A stretch of DNA of 64,000 nucleotides from Bosea vestrisii (GCF_030144325.1 NZ_CP126307.1:496001-560000), one strand, 5' to 3'. Positions 8,051 through 17,290 are shown, counted from the first letter of the stretch. The notes: generated from the letters alone by a model not told the origin. Program-made: numbers and translations.

Positions 8051-8707
8051 TCAGCCGATGCGCATGGACAATTCGACGTCCTCGGCAAAGGGGACGGACA
8101 GGTAGCCGCTGCCGGGTGCGCGCACCCGCTGCAAGTATTCCGGGCAGTCATCGGCGTTGTCCGCGACGACGAGCGAACCAGGACGGAGGGCGCCCTCCAC
8201 CAGGTCGAGGACATCAGGGTAAAGCGACTTGGCGCCGTCCAGCAGCAGCAGATCGATCGTTTCAGGAAGACCTGCACCGAGCGTCTTCAGCGCATCGCCC
8301 TGCCTGATCTCGACGAGGTCGGCGAGGCCGCCGGCGTTGAGGTGCTCGCGAGCCCGCGCCACCTTGGCGGGCTCGAACTCGGTGGTGATCAATCGTCCGC
8401 CGCCATTGTCCCGCAGGGCCGCGGCGAGGTGCAGGGTAGAGATGCCGAAGGAGGTGCCGAACTCGACGATCGTCCGGGCCCGGCTGCTGCGCGCCAGCAT
8501 GTAGAGCAACACGCCCGTCTCCCGCGAAACCGGAAGCCAGAGATCCTTCAGGCGGCCATAGAGGTCGAGATACTCGGTCTTGCTGCGCATCAGGCGCTCG
8601 CGTTCCTCGCGAGAGAAGTCCGGAAGCGCAGGGCTGGGAGCCGCGCTCGCCTGCTCGAAAAGGTGGTCCAGAAGAGGCGCGAGCGGCGCCGTTGCCAGGG
8701 TCGTCAT
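8051..8707 (-). CDS. SAM-dependent O-methyltransferase (catechol-OMT-like)
   Basis: A 218-residue class I methyltransferase. The SAM-binding motif I VEFGTSFGISTLHLA is near residues 84-98, with acidic FE of motif II (ITTEFEP) and LLLLDGAKS as the metal-binding Asp region of the cation-dependent OMT family. It likely methylates a small hydroxylated aromatic compound. The gene is divergent from a TetR regulator with a 96-bp spacer that contains a symmetric ACGAATAATTCGT site. TetR regulators commonly control the gene they diverge from, so it is the probable target. Confidence 0.83.
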   Translation of the reverse strand: MTTLATAPLAPLLDHLFEQASAAPSPALPDFSREERERLMRSKTEYLDLYGRLKDLWLPVSRETGVLLYMLARSSRARTIVEFGTSFGISTLHLAAALRDNGGGRLITTEFEPAKVARAREHLNAGGLADLVEIRQGDALKTLGAGLPETIDLLLLDGAKSLYPDVLDLVEGALRPGSLVVADNADDCPEYLQRVRAPGSGYLSVPFAEDVELSMRIG

Positions 8708-8758
8708 GGGATTTGCTCCGATCGGAAGGCGGTGGGTTCTTGTCTCGGAGTAGAAAAT

Positions 8759-8771
8759 ACGAATAATTCGT
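8759..8771. promoter_or_regulatory. Candidate TetR operator
   Basis: ACGAATAATTCGT is a 13-bp palindrome (ACGAAT, centre A, ATTCGT) in the spacer between the divergent methyltransferase and TetR genes. Its position and symmetry suit a TetR dimer. Function is inferred. Confidence 0.45.
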
Positions 8772-8803
8772 CGCGTTTCCTATTCGCATTGCCGGAGCAC
8801 GAT

Positions 8804-9442
8804 GTGGCCGATCAGCCAACCTCCCGAATTTCCTCGCGAAAAACGCCGAAACAGACGCGCTCAGCGGAGCTGGTCTCGGCCATATTGGAAGCCGCTGTTC
8901 AGGTTCTGGCGCAGGAAGGTGCTCAGCGCTTCACCACGGCCCGCGTGGCCGAGAGGGCCGGCGTCAGCGTCGGCTCGCTCTACCAGTATTTCCCGAACAA
9001 GGCGGCCATCCTGTTCCGGCTGCAGAGCGACGAATGGCGGCAGACCAACGCGATGCTGACCGGTATCCTCGGCGATGCCACCAAGCCGCCGCTCGCCCGC
9101 CTGAGAATGCTGGTCCATGCCTTCATCCGGTCCGAATGCGACGAGGCCACAGTGCGCGTCGCGCTCAGCGATGCGGCCCCGCTCTACCGTGACGCGCCTG
9201 AAGCGAAGGAGGCCCGCGCGGCTGGCAGCCGGCTTTTCGAGACGTTCATGACAGCTGCGCTGCCAGCTGCGTCGGCAGGGGAACGCATGCTGGCCAAGGA
9301 TCTGATCACCATGACGCTGAGCGCCGTCGGCAAGCAGTTCTCGGCAACGGCGAGGACCGATGCCGAAATCCAGGCCTATTCCGACGCTCTCGCCGACATG
9401 TTTTGCGCCTATCTGCGCCATTTAGGGCAAGGCCGCGGATGA
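8804..9442 (+). CDS. TetR/AcrR family transcriptional regulator
   Basis: A 212-residue repressor. The N-terminal helix-turn-helix is AEVAGVS-like: TTARVAERAGVSVGSLYQYF followed by PNKAAIL, at about residues 40-65. The C-terminal half is helical and probably binds ligand. I place the start at GTG 8804 because the frame upstream runs through the methyltransferase promoter. CGGAG at about 8793 is a fair ribosome site, and the resulting N-terminal tail (ADQPTSRISS) is normal for the family. It is divergent from the methyltransferase, the likely regulated gene. Confidence 0.8.
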   Translation: MADQPTSRISSRKTPKQTRSAELVSAILEAAVQVLAQEGAQRFTTARVAERAGVSVGSLYQYFPNKAAILFRLQSDEWRQTNAMLTGILGDATKPPLARLRMLVHAFIRSECDEATVRVALSDAAPLYRDAPEAKEARAAGSRLFETFMTAALPAASAGERMLAKDLITMTLSAVGKQFSATARTDAEIQAYSDALADMFCAYLRHLGQGRG

Positions 9443-9602
9443 GCACGGCGATCGGAACGGGCAGCGCGCCTACGGTTTTGAGCAGTCCGTCATTCTCTAT
9501 CGTCATGATGGGCGCGCTTATCGGGCAGGCAACCCGACCAGCACCGCTACGCCGATCAACATCGCACCTGCAACACCCCACAACGTCCAGAGACCCCGCA
9601 CC

Positions 9603-9959
9603 CTGCATTCGAGCACGGCAAGTGCGCTCGACGCCACCCTCGCAGCAGTCGTTCTCGTCGTCGCTGGCGGCCCGGCGCTCGCAGCCGAGCAGGCCGCCAA
9701 GCTCTTCATGGTCGTGACCGAGAAGGATGAGACTGTCGTGGCGCTCACAAAAGAAGATACCTCGCTGACGGCCGATGCCACGGCAATCAGCAAGGCCCTG
9801 GGCGAGCGTGGTTCGCTGACCGTCTGGCGCTATGCGGTTCGCAAAGCAAAGGACGGCGAACTTGAGCAAGCTCCGTGGGGCAAGATCAGTGTGCAGGCTC
9901 AAGGGGTTCTGCGCGTCGAGCCCTATCGAACGCCCCTTCGCGTCGTAGCCGCAGAATGA
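9603..9959 (+). pseudogene. Possible small exported protein without a normal start codon
   Basis: From ATG 9708 a frame of 83 codons runs to 9959 (VVTEKDETVVALTKED...). Extending the same frame upstream reveals LAAVVLVVAGGPALAAEQ, a convincing Sec signal peptide with an ALA cleavage site. The frame upstream of it has no ATG, GTG or TTG back to beyond 9500, only CTG at 9603. Either the 5' end has been lost or mutated, or a rare start is used. I do not recognise the mature domain. It lies next to clearly decayed genes, which favours a broken gene. Confidence 0.35.
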
Positions 9960-10000
9960 AGCCCTCTGTAGCGTCGCGGTTTGTTCGTAGGACATGACGG

Positions 10001-10195
10001 TCAGCTGGCCTTGGCCGCCTTGCGCGCGATGGCGTCTTCCTCCGCTGTTGGCCAAGGCCCATTTTCTTGGCCAACGTCGAGCGAGCCTCTGCACAAGCGG
10101 CGCAATCATCGGATAGTCAGCCGGCAGATTCCGACCTGCACGATATTGATCCGGCGACATGTCATAGGCCCTTCTCACGGGCACAAGCCGGAAGC
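10001..10195 (-). pseudogene. MucR/Ros-type zinc-finger regulator, C-terminal remnant
   Basis: Read on the minus strand, MSPDQYRAGRNLPADYPMIAP is followed in the next frame by AEARSTLAKKMGLG and then, in a third frame, by AEEDAIARKAAKAS and a stop at 10001. These three pieces in order are the characteristic C-terminus of MucR-family regulators. At least two frameshifts separate them. The upstream Cys2His2 finger is not recognisable; the preceding residues merge with a different gene remnant. It is a decayed, truncated copy. Confidence 0.6.
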
Positions 10196-10468
10196 GCGGT
10201 CGCTCCAGAAGGACATGCTTGCCCGCCGCGAGGCCGCCATGGCCTTGCCCCCGGCGCGGCAGGGGCGGCGTGCACAGGCGAAGGCGTCGATCTCGGGCGC
10301 CTGCGCCAGCAACTCCTCCAGCGTCGCGTAGTGCGCGATCGCTTCGGGGCTGGCGTTGCGACTGGCGATCGCCGCCAGTTCGATGCCGGCCGTCGCCGCG
10401 ATGGCCGGAACACGCTAATCGCGGGCGATCTTGCCCAGACCGACTATAGCGAGACGGGTTGGCGACAT
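10196..10468 (-). pseudogene. Gfo/Idh/MocA-family dehydrogenase, N-terminal remnant
   Basis: The minus strand begins MSPTRLAIVGLGKIARD, a typical NAD(P)-binding N-terminus of the family. It then hits TAG where a Gln codon is expected and continues in the same frame with VPAIAATAGIELAAIASRN. After another shift comes PPLPRRGQGHGGLAAGKHVLLERP, whose AAGKHVLLE is the family signature. Homology stops there. The lesions are one nonsense codon, one frameshift and a 3' truncation. Its place directly after the alpha-galactosidase suggests a former galactose 1-dehydrogenase, which is inference from context and resemblance. Confidence 0.6.
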
Positions 10469-10500
10469 CGGCTGGATACCTACGAGGCGGCCTGCGAAGC

Positions 10501-11798
10501 TCAGGCTGCATCCTTCCATTTCGGCAGGGCATCGCCATGGGCGGCGATGAGCTCGTCGACCATGCGCCGCGTCTCCTGCAGCGACAGCACGCTCGCCGCA
10601 TGGCGGTCGAGCGCCGCGGCCCGGTGGACGCGCTCGCGGTCGCCATCGAGCGCCGCGCGCACCGTCAGATCCTGGACGAAGACATGGGGGCGCAATGCGC
10701 CGCCAACTCCGGCGGCAGCGTGCCGGCATGGCAGGGGCGCAGGCCGTTGCGATCGACGATGACCGGCACCTCGACGCAGCAACCCTCGGGCAGGTTGTCG
10801 ATCAGCCGGGTGTTCTCGACATTGCCGTAGATCACGGTCGGCTCGCCGGTCACCATGGCGCGGATGATCAGGGAGCCGTACTCGTCGCTGCGTTCCAGCG
10901 GGAAGGCTTCGCCGGCCAGGAGCTTGCGGCGCGTCTCGGTATAGCGGCCGAGATTGCGGACGCTGCGGCGGACATATTCATCGACCGGCACGTCGTATTC
11001 GGCGATCTGGTCGTCGCGGCGCAGGAAATACGGGGTGTATTCGGCATTGTGCTCGCTGGATTCGCTGACGAACCAGCCGAGCGTCCGCATCAGCTCGAAG
11101 CGGACCTTGTCCCTGGCGTAGATCTCCGGATCGGCCATCGCCTTGCGTAGCGCCGGATAGGCGTCCTTGCCATCAATCTGGAGCTTGAGGAACCAGGTCA
11201 TGTGGTTGATGCCGGCACAGTCATAGCTCAGCCGCGACTGCTCGACGCCGAGATAGCTCGCAAGATCGCGCGCCGTGTGCTGGACGTTGTGGCAAAGACC
11301 GACGACCCGCTGCTCGGGATAGGCCTTGTAGACCGCCCAGGTCAGGATGCTCATCGGGTTGGTGTAGTTCAGCAGGACGGCGTCGGGGCAGAGCTCGCGC
11401 ATGTCGGCGACGAGGTTGAGCATGAAGGGGATGGTGCGCAGGCCCCGGAAGATGCCGCCTATGCCGACCGTGTCGGCGATCGTCTGCTTCAACCCGTATT
11501 TCCGCGGGATGTCGAAGTCGAGCAAAGTCGCCTCGTGCATGCCGATCTGGACCATGTTGATGACAAAGTCGCAGCCCTCGAGCGCGCGCCGGCGATCGAG
11601 ATGCTCCTCGATCACCGCATCGGCGCCGAATTGCTGGGCGGTCCAGCGCGCCATCATGCCACCGGTCTCGAGCCGCTCGGGATCGATGTCGTGCAGCGAG
11701 ATCACGATGCGGCCGAGCTCGGTGAAGTTCAGGATGTCGGTCAACAGGTTCTTGACGAAGACGGCGCTGCCCGCGCCCATCATGGCAATCTTGACCAC
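10501..11798 (-). CDS. Alpha-galactosidase-type glycoside hydrolase family 4, frameshifted at a G5 tract
   Basis: GH4 enzymes cleave glycosides by an NAD+- and Mn2+-dependent redox mechanism in the cytoplasm. Visible motifs are the N-terminal MVKIAMMGAGSAVFVKNLL for NAD binding, LNYTNPM, GLCHNVQHT with metal-binding Cys and His, and INHMTWF. The first frame ends after PPELAAHCAPM at 10665. The true C-terminus, FVQDLTVRAALDGDR to DALPKWKDAA, is in another frame ending at 10501. Adding one base to the G5 run at 10686-10690 restores a 432-residue enzyme of normal length. It is the last intact-looking gene of the LacI-permease operon and probably acts on an imported alpha-galactoside. Confidence 0.82.
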
Positions 11799-11855
11799 CG
11801 GTCTTTCCCTTTCGAAACGTCGATGCTGGTTGGCCCGCGCCCATGCGCGAGCCGG

Positions 11856-12701
11856 TCACTTGAGGCCCGAGCCAGAGATGCCCTGGACGAAATAGCGCTG
11901 GAAGAAGGTGAAGATGATCAGCATCGGCACCAGCGAAAGCAGTGCGATCGCCATGATCATCGTCCACTCGGTGTTGAACTGGCCGCGCAGGAGGTTGAGG
12001 CCGAGCTGCACGGTGTACATCTCCTGCTTCATCATTATCACCAGCGGCAGGGCGAAGTCGTTCCAGCGCCACATGAAGGTAAAGATCACCAGCACGGCGA
12101 TGATCGGCTTCGAGAGCGGCACGACGATCTTGAAGAATATCTTCAACTCGCTGGCGCCGTCGATACGCGCCGCCTCGAGCAGTTCATCGGGGATCGAGAC
12201 CATGAACTGGCGCACCATGAAGATGCCGAAGGCCTCGGCCGCGCGCGGCAGGATCACGCCCCAGTAGTCGCTGAGCAGGCCAAGCTCGGAGACCACCAGG
12301 AAGAGCGGCACGATGATGACCTGGAACGGGATCATCAGCGCCGACAGCACCGCAAGGAAGAGGATGTCGCGGCCGGCGAAGCGGAACTTGGCGAAGGCAT
12401 AGCCGCACAGCAGGTTGATCGTCACGGTGATCACCACCGCGACCACGGTGATGACCAACGAGTTCGCCGCCCAATTCAGGAACGGCACCCGCCCGATCGC
12501 GTCGGCGAAGTTCTGCCAGACGAAGCTCGACGGGATCAGCCCGGCAGCGCCGCTGAAGACCTCGTCCTTCGGCCGCACCGCAGTCGCGAACATCCAGTAG
12601 ACCGGGAAGAACATGATCCCGGCTCCCGCCACCAGCAGGAGCCAGATGCCGGAACTCTCCAGGCGTCGGCTCCAGGCGCGGTCGCTCGATCCCGCTATCA
12701 T
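11856..12701 (-). CDS. Carbohydrate ABC transporter permease, MalG type
   Basis: A 281-residue inner-membrane permease with about six transmembrane helices. It has the cytoplasmic coupling motif EAARIDGASELKIFFKIVVP (EAA loop) near residue 190, and the C-terminus FVQGISGSGLK is typical of MalG/LacG homologues. It pairs with the MalF-type permease immediately upstream (10-bp gap) and the binding protein. No ATPase gene is present in the operon, so a shared MsmK/UgpC-type ATPase encoded elsewhere is expected. With the GH4 gene downstream the substrate is likely an alpha-galactoside such as melibiose or raffinose. Confidence 0.88.
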   Translation of the reverse strand: MIAGSSDRAWSRRLESSGIWLLLVAGAGIMFFPVYWMFATAVRPKDEVFSGAAGLIPSSFVWQNFADAIGRVPFLNWAANSLVITVVAVVITVTINLLCGYAFAKFRFAGRDILFLAVLSALMIPFQVIIVPLFLVVSELGLLSDYWGVILPRAAEAFGIFMVRQFMVSIPDELLEAARIDGASELKIFFKIVVPLSKPIIAVLVIFTFMWRWNDFALPLVIMMKQEMYTVQLGLNLLRGQFNTEWTMIMAIALLSLVPMLIIFTFFQRYFVQGISGSGLK

Positions 12702-12711
12702 GGCTGCCTCC

Positions 12712-13665
12712 TCATGCGACGTCCTCGACCCGCCGGTTCACCCGCCATTGCATCAGGGTGAAGAGCAGGATCATCACGAACAGAACCATGCCCATGGCGC
12801 TGGCATAGCCCATCTCCGAACTGACGAAGGCGGCCTGGTAGATGTACTGGACGATCATCGTCGTCGAGAAACCGGGGCCGCCACCGGTCATGACGTAGAT
12901 CAGGTCGAAGACCTGGAACGAGTAGATCACGCCGAGGATCAGCAGCAGGAAGGTCGCCGGCCTGAGCAGCGGCCAGGTGATGTAGCGGAATTGCTGCCAG
13001 CGGGTGGCGCCGTCCATCTTGGCGGCGTCGTAATAGGTCGGCGAGATCGATTGCAGCGCGGCGAGATAGACCACCATGCAAAAGCCGATGCGAACCCAGA
13101 GCGTGGTGACGATCAGCGAGAATAGCGCCCAACGCGGTGAGGACAGCCAGGCGACGGGGCCGAGGCCGATCCGTTGCAGCAGCGTGTTGATGACGCCGTA
13201 ATTGTCGTTGAAGAGCCAGGCTGCGATCACCGCCGTGGCGACGTTCGAGATCACCACCGGCAGGAAGTAGATGCTACGGAGCAGGGTGCGGCCGACGAGG
13301 TCGCGGTTCAGCGCCACCGCCAGCAGGAGGCCAATCGCAAGGCTCATCGGCACGGTCGCGACGGAGAAGACCAGCGTGTTGCGCAGCGACTGCCAGAACA
13401 GCGCGTCATTGGCCAGTCGGACGTAGTTCTCCAGCCCGATATAGCGCGGCGTGTCGATCAGGCTCCATTCTCGCAGGCTGATGTAGAGCGCATAGAGCAG
13501 CGGGAAGAAGACGAAGACCGAGAACAGCGCCATGTTCGGTGCGATGAACATGTAGGGCGTCAGCTGGTTGCGCTTGGCTTGCAGCCAATAGCGCCGAGCA
13601 TCGGCGGCCGAGGGCCGGCCGGCGGCGGGCCCTCTCAGGTTTTCTGCGATCGCCATCATCGCCAT
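12712..13665 (-). CDS. Carbohydrate ABC transporter permease, MalF type
   Basis: A 317-residue membrane protein. After a polar 35-residue N-terminus come about six helices, beginning at YMFIAPNMALFSVFVFFPLL. The EAA-like loop YYDAAKMDGATRWQQFRYI near residue 215 contacts the ATPase. It forms the heterodimeric channel with the MalG-type protein encoded next. The start ATG lies five bases after the stop of the binding-protein gene, consistent with one transcript running from the LacI gene to the galactosidase. Confidence 0.88.
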   Translation of the reverse strand: MAMMAIAENLRGPAAGRPSAADARRYWLQAKRNQLTPYMFIAPNMALFSVFVFFPLLYALYISLREWSLIDTPRYIGLENYVRLANDALFWQSLRNTLVFSVATVPMSLAIGLLLAVALNRDLVGRTLLRSIYFLPVVISNVATAVIAAWLFNDNYGVINTLLQRIGLGPVAWLSSPRWALFSLIVTTLWVRIGFCMVVYLAALQSISPTYYDAAKMDGATRWQQFRYITWPLLRPATFLLLILGVIYSFQVFDLIYVMTGGGPGFSTTMIVQYIYQAAFVSSEMGYASAMGMVLFVMILLFTLMQWRVNRRVEDVA

Positions 13666-13669
13666 GCCG

Positions 13670-14953
13670 TCAGACCAGCAGCGTGGAACGCACGTGCTTT
13701 TCTATGTTCGCGACGGTCGCTGTGGGCGATTGGCCGGAGGTGAAGGCGAGCTCGAGCTCGTCGGCCAGCTTGGCGTTGAAGCGGTCCCAGGTCGGCCTGA
13801 CGATGGTGCTGACGAGGTGTTCCGGGACGGTCGCCGACTGCTCGAGGAAGACCTTCATCTCCTCGTTGCGGATGTCATAGACGAGGCCTTTGTCCTTCAG
13901 CGATTTGCGCACCGGCAGGAACTGCGCCTTGGTGACGAAGCTGCGCATCGACTCCTCTTCGACCATGAACTTGACGAAGTCGGCCGCCACGTCGGGGCTC
14001 TTGCTGTCACGCGAGACCGCCAGGGCGTTGCCACCGAGATCAGCCGCCATCGCGACATCGCGCGGCAGATAGGTGACGCCCCATTTGAACTTGGCCTGGT
14101 CCTGGATGAAGGGGATTTGCCAGTCACCATGCAGCAGCATGGCGATCTTGCCGGTGGCGAACAGGTTCTGCACCGGCTCGGAACTCTTCAGCGAGGTGTT
14201 GGGCGGAACGAGCCCATCCTTGAACCAGCTCTGGGTCCAGGCGACGGTCTCTGCCGCCTCCTTCGTATTGACCTGCGGACCCTTGAGCTCGTTGTCGAGC
14301 AGCTGGCCGCCATGCTGGTAGAGATACATCAGCCAGCGATAGGCGTTGGAGTTCTGCCAGTTCATCGCGAAGGCGTAGTTCAGGCCGGCCTTCTCCTTCA
14401 CCAGCTTGGCGGCGCTGATGAATTTCTGCCAGCTCCAGCTCTTGTCGAGGCTCCTGGGCGCCTCGATGCCGAGCTTCTCGAAGATCTCGGCGTTGTAGAA
14501 CAGCGCGAAGGTGTCGGTGTGATGCGGCAAGGCGTGGGGCTTGCCTTTGAAGGTCGAGGCACGCCAGACCGAGGGCAGGAAGTCCTGGCCGAACCCGGCA
14601 TCGAGATATTGCGACAAGTCGATCGCCGCGCCGCTCTGCCCGTAGCGCCCGATCCGCTGATACTGGGCGCGGAAGATGTCCGGGGCCTGCTTGCCGGCGA
14701 AGCGGGTGTCGAGCTGCTGGTAGTACTGGCCGCTGGGCACGACCTCGAGCTTGATGGCGACGTTGGGATTGCGGGCCTTGTACTGCTCGATCAGGGCATT
14801 GAAGGCGGCGACCTCGGCGGGCGACCCCCAGGAGGTCATGCTCAGCGACGCGGCCTTCTGGGCGCTCGCTGCGCCCCAGTACATGCCGGCCCCGGCGCCG
14901 ATACCGGCGCACAGCCCGGTTTTGAGGAAACTGCGCTTGGTGATGGTCGTCAT
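13670..14953 (-). CDS. Extracellular sugar-binding protein of an ABC importer
   Basis: A 427-residue family 1 solute-binding protein. It opens MTTITKRSFLKTGLCAGIGAGAG and reaches AASAQ by about residue 31. This is a signal peptide with a KR-SFLK motif that resembles a Tat signal. The mature part has SMTSWGSPAEVAAFNALIEQYKARN and the FATGKIAMLLHGDWQ segment usual for this family. It captures the sugar in the periplasm for the MalFG-type permeases encoded directly downstream. A LacI regulator lies 51 bp upstream on the same strand. Confidence 0.88.
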   Translation of the reverse strand: MTTITKRSFLKTGLCAGIGAGAGMYWGAASAQKAASLSMTSWGSPAEVAAFNALIEQYKARNPNVAIKLEVVPSGQYYQQLDTRFAGKQAPDIFRAQYQRIGRYGQSGAAIDLSQYLDAGFGQDFLPSVWRASTFKGKPHALPHHTDTFALFYNAEIFEKLGIEAPRSLDKSWSWQKFISAAKLVKEKAGLNYAFAMNWQNSNAYRWLMYLYQHGGQLLDNELKGPQVNTKEAAETVAWTQSWFKDGLVPPNTSLKSSEPVQNLFATGKIAMLLHGDWQIPFIQDQAKFKWGVTYLPRDVAMAADLGGNALAVSRDSKSPDVAADFVKFMVEEESMRSFVTKAQFLPVRKSLKDKGLVYDIRNEEMKVFLEQSATVPEHLVSTIVRPTWDRFNAKLADELELAFTSGQSPTATVANIEKHVRSTLLV

Positions 14954-15004
14954 GGTTTCGATCTCCCTTTTGTCTTTTTTATCGTTGGAACGCGGTAGGC
15001 TCTT

Positions 15005-16083
15005 TCAGGCTCCTTCCCGGTCGATAGCGGCGCGAGCGCCGCCGCAGGATTCGCGCACCAGCAGGCGCACCGGCAGCACCTGCTCGCGGGGCGGCGGCTC
15101 GGCCTCGCCTTCCAGCCGGCCGATCACCGCCTCGACGGCGAGCCGGCCGATATCGGCGCGGGAATAGTCGACCGTGGTCAGTTCCGGCGTAACGAAGCCA
15201 CCGAGTGCGATGCCGTCGAAGCCGACGACCGCCATCTCCTCCGGCACGCGCACGCCGTGCTGGCGCAGCGCATGCAGCACGCCGATCGCCATCTGGTCGC
15301 TGTAGACGAAGACGGCGCTCGGCCGTTCGTCCTGTGCCAGCAGCTCTTCCATTGCCGAGAAACCGCCGGCGAGACTTGGCTCCGCCATCGCGACCAGGTG
15401 CGGGTCCACGGCGATACCGGCTTCCTGCAGCGCCCGCGCATAACCGTCCGAGCGCTCGCGGCGCTTCAGCAGGCGCTGTGACGTGCTGCCGATATGGGCG
15501 ATGCGGAGATGGCCGAGATCGATCAGGTGGCGAGTCGCGACATAGCCACCCCCTCCAGGTCGACACGCACAGCCTGGATTGCCGGATCGGGGCTGTGGTG
15601 CTGCATGACCACGATCGGCATGCCGTTGTCGGCGAGCTTCTTCAGGTCGGCAGCGAGGTCGGCGGGGGGAGCAGCGACGATCACGCCGTCGGCGACCCCG
15701 CCGGAGAGCAGCGCATAGGCCCGCCGCTGCACCTCGTCGAACTTCGCCGACATGATGTTCAGCGAGTAGCCACGCTCGAGCGCGGCAGCATGGGCGGCGC
15801 CGATGATCTCGGCATTGTAGAAACTGTCCAGCGTATAAAGCAGCAGCGCGATGACGTTGGTGCGCCAACGCCGCAGCGAACGCGCAGCATGGCTCGGCTG
15901 ATAGCTCAGTCGGGCGGCTGCATCGGCGACGCGCGCCCGCGTCTCGGCCGAGATACCGAGCTCGCCGCCGCGATCATTGAGAACGAGGGAGACAGTGGTC
16001 CGCGAGACGCCGGCGAGCTTGGCCACCTCCGCGCTGGTGGCGCGGCGACTGGTTCGCTCGAGCGGAAGCGCGCGCTTCGCCAA
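15005..16083 (-). CDS. LacI family transcriptional regulator, frameshifted at a C5 tract
   Basis: The N-terminal helix-turn-helix SAEVAKLAGVSRTTVSLVLN and the hinge lie in the first frame, which stops at 15523 after VDLEGVAMSRLAT. The rest of the periplasmic-binding-like sensor (GYVATRHLIDLGHLRIAHIGS to the end) continues in another frame to 15005. One extra base in the C5 run at 15549-15553 restores DLEGGGYVATRHL and a 359-residue repressor. The start is TTG 16083. An in-frame TGA lies just upstream and GGAGGGA sits about 8 bases before it. It heads the galactoside operon and most likely represses it. Confidence 0.82.
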
Positions 16084-16599
16084 AGCTCATCCCTCCATAG
16101 ATTACTATCTAACACGATTTAGGAAGAGGCTAGATGCGAACTCACCCTCCTGTCAAGGCTTACGGGATGGGCGCTTTCGCTGCTGCGGAGAATTCCAGGG
16201 CGCACATTACAGGGCAGCTTGTTCGATGTGCGCGATCAAATCGGTGGAGGTTTGGCCCCGATCAATGCCTGTATCGTCGACGGCTCCCCCTCCCCTAAAG
16301 AACGGAGCGATCTACCGGATCAGGCTAGCCAATCAGCAGATCGGAATGCCTCGGTTGGATCGTCGGCGCGGCGACTAGTCCGGGGTGGCGGCTATGCCGG
16401 ACGACCTTGAGCAGATCGATGCACCGGCCGCGAACTTGTGGGCAATTGAAAGCTCCGCCGGAGGCGTACGGGGGCTGACCGCGAAGAGCCCTCCGAGCTC
16501 GGCGCCATTTACGCTGGTCGCAAAAGACAGCGAGTTCTTGCGAGGAATGGCACCGCAGGAACCGGACCGAACATCCCGCGATGAATTGCGGCCTCTTTG
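16084..16599. other. Intergenic stretch with no recognised gene
   Basis: This 516-bp gap lies between the LacI start and the methylmalonyl-CoA mutase remnant. Short open frames exist but none has recognisable protein character. The only structure noted is a partly symmetric CTAACACGATTTAG at 16109-16122, about 26 bp before the LacI start. It has a central CG and is a weak candidate for an autoregulatory LacI-type operator. Confidence 0.5.
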
Positions 16600-17290
16600 C
16601 TATTCCGCCGCGCTTTTCTGCGCGTAGCCGAGGCGCTGGTTGAGCTCTTCCAGCAGCTTCTCGGCGGCGTCGGCGATGACGGTGCCGGGTGGGAAGATCG
16701 CGCTGGCGCCGGCCTCGATCAGCGCGTCGAAATCCTGTGGCGGGATCACGCCGCCGACGACGATCATGATGTCGGGTCGCCCAGCCTTGGCGAGCGCCGC
16801 CTTCAGCTCGGGCACCAGCGTCAAATGGCCGGCAGCCAGCGACGAGACGCCGACGATATGGACGTCGTTCTCGACGCCCTGCCGCGCCGCCTCGTCGGGC
16901 GTGGCGAAGAGCGGTCCGATATCGACGTCGAAGCCGAGATCGGCGAAGGCCGAGGCGATCACCTTCTGGCCGCGGTCGTGGCCGTCCTGGCCCATCTTGG
17001 CGACAAGGATGCGCGGGCGGCGCCCGTCCGCCTCCTCGAAGGCCTCGCACATCAATTGCACGCGCGTCACCGCAGGGTTCATCTCGCCGACCTCCCGCTT
17101 GTAGACGCCCGAGATCGACTTGATCTCGGCCCGGTGGCGCCCGAAGACCTGCTCCATCGCCAGCGAGATCTCGCCGACGGTCGCCTTCGCCCGCGCCGCC
17201 TTGACCGCAAGGTCGAGCAGATTGGCCTTGCCTTGCGCGCCATGGGTCAGCGCGGTGAGGGCCGCCTGGCTCAAGCGACGTCGGTCTTCA
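16600..17290 (-). pseudogene. Methylmalonyl-CoA mutase, C-terminal B12-binding fragment
   Basis: The minus strand encodes about 225 residues that match the end of the large subunit: ANLLDLAVKAARAKATVGEIS, VFGRHRAEIKSISGVY, then the cobalamin domain ILVAKMGQDGHDRGQKVIA with the DxHxxG lower-ligand His, and VGGVIPPQDFDAL. The complete enzyme is over 700 residues, and the catalytic barrel is absent. Upstream of about 17290 the frame continues without homology into the end of the autotransporter gene. It is a 3' remnant left by a rearrangement. The B12 domain itself has no obvious lesion, but it has no visible start signal. Confidence 0.75.

Noticed and set aside
7967..8803. N-terminal extension of the TetR gene to 7967
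   Set aside because: The extension is antisense to the methyltransferase. TetR proteins do not have 279 extra residues, and a GTG start at 8804 fits the family.
11202..12761. A 519-codon plus-strand frame opposite the GH4 and MalG genes
   Set aside because: Antisense shadow rich in Asp, His and Arg with no domain; the minus-strand genes are clear.
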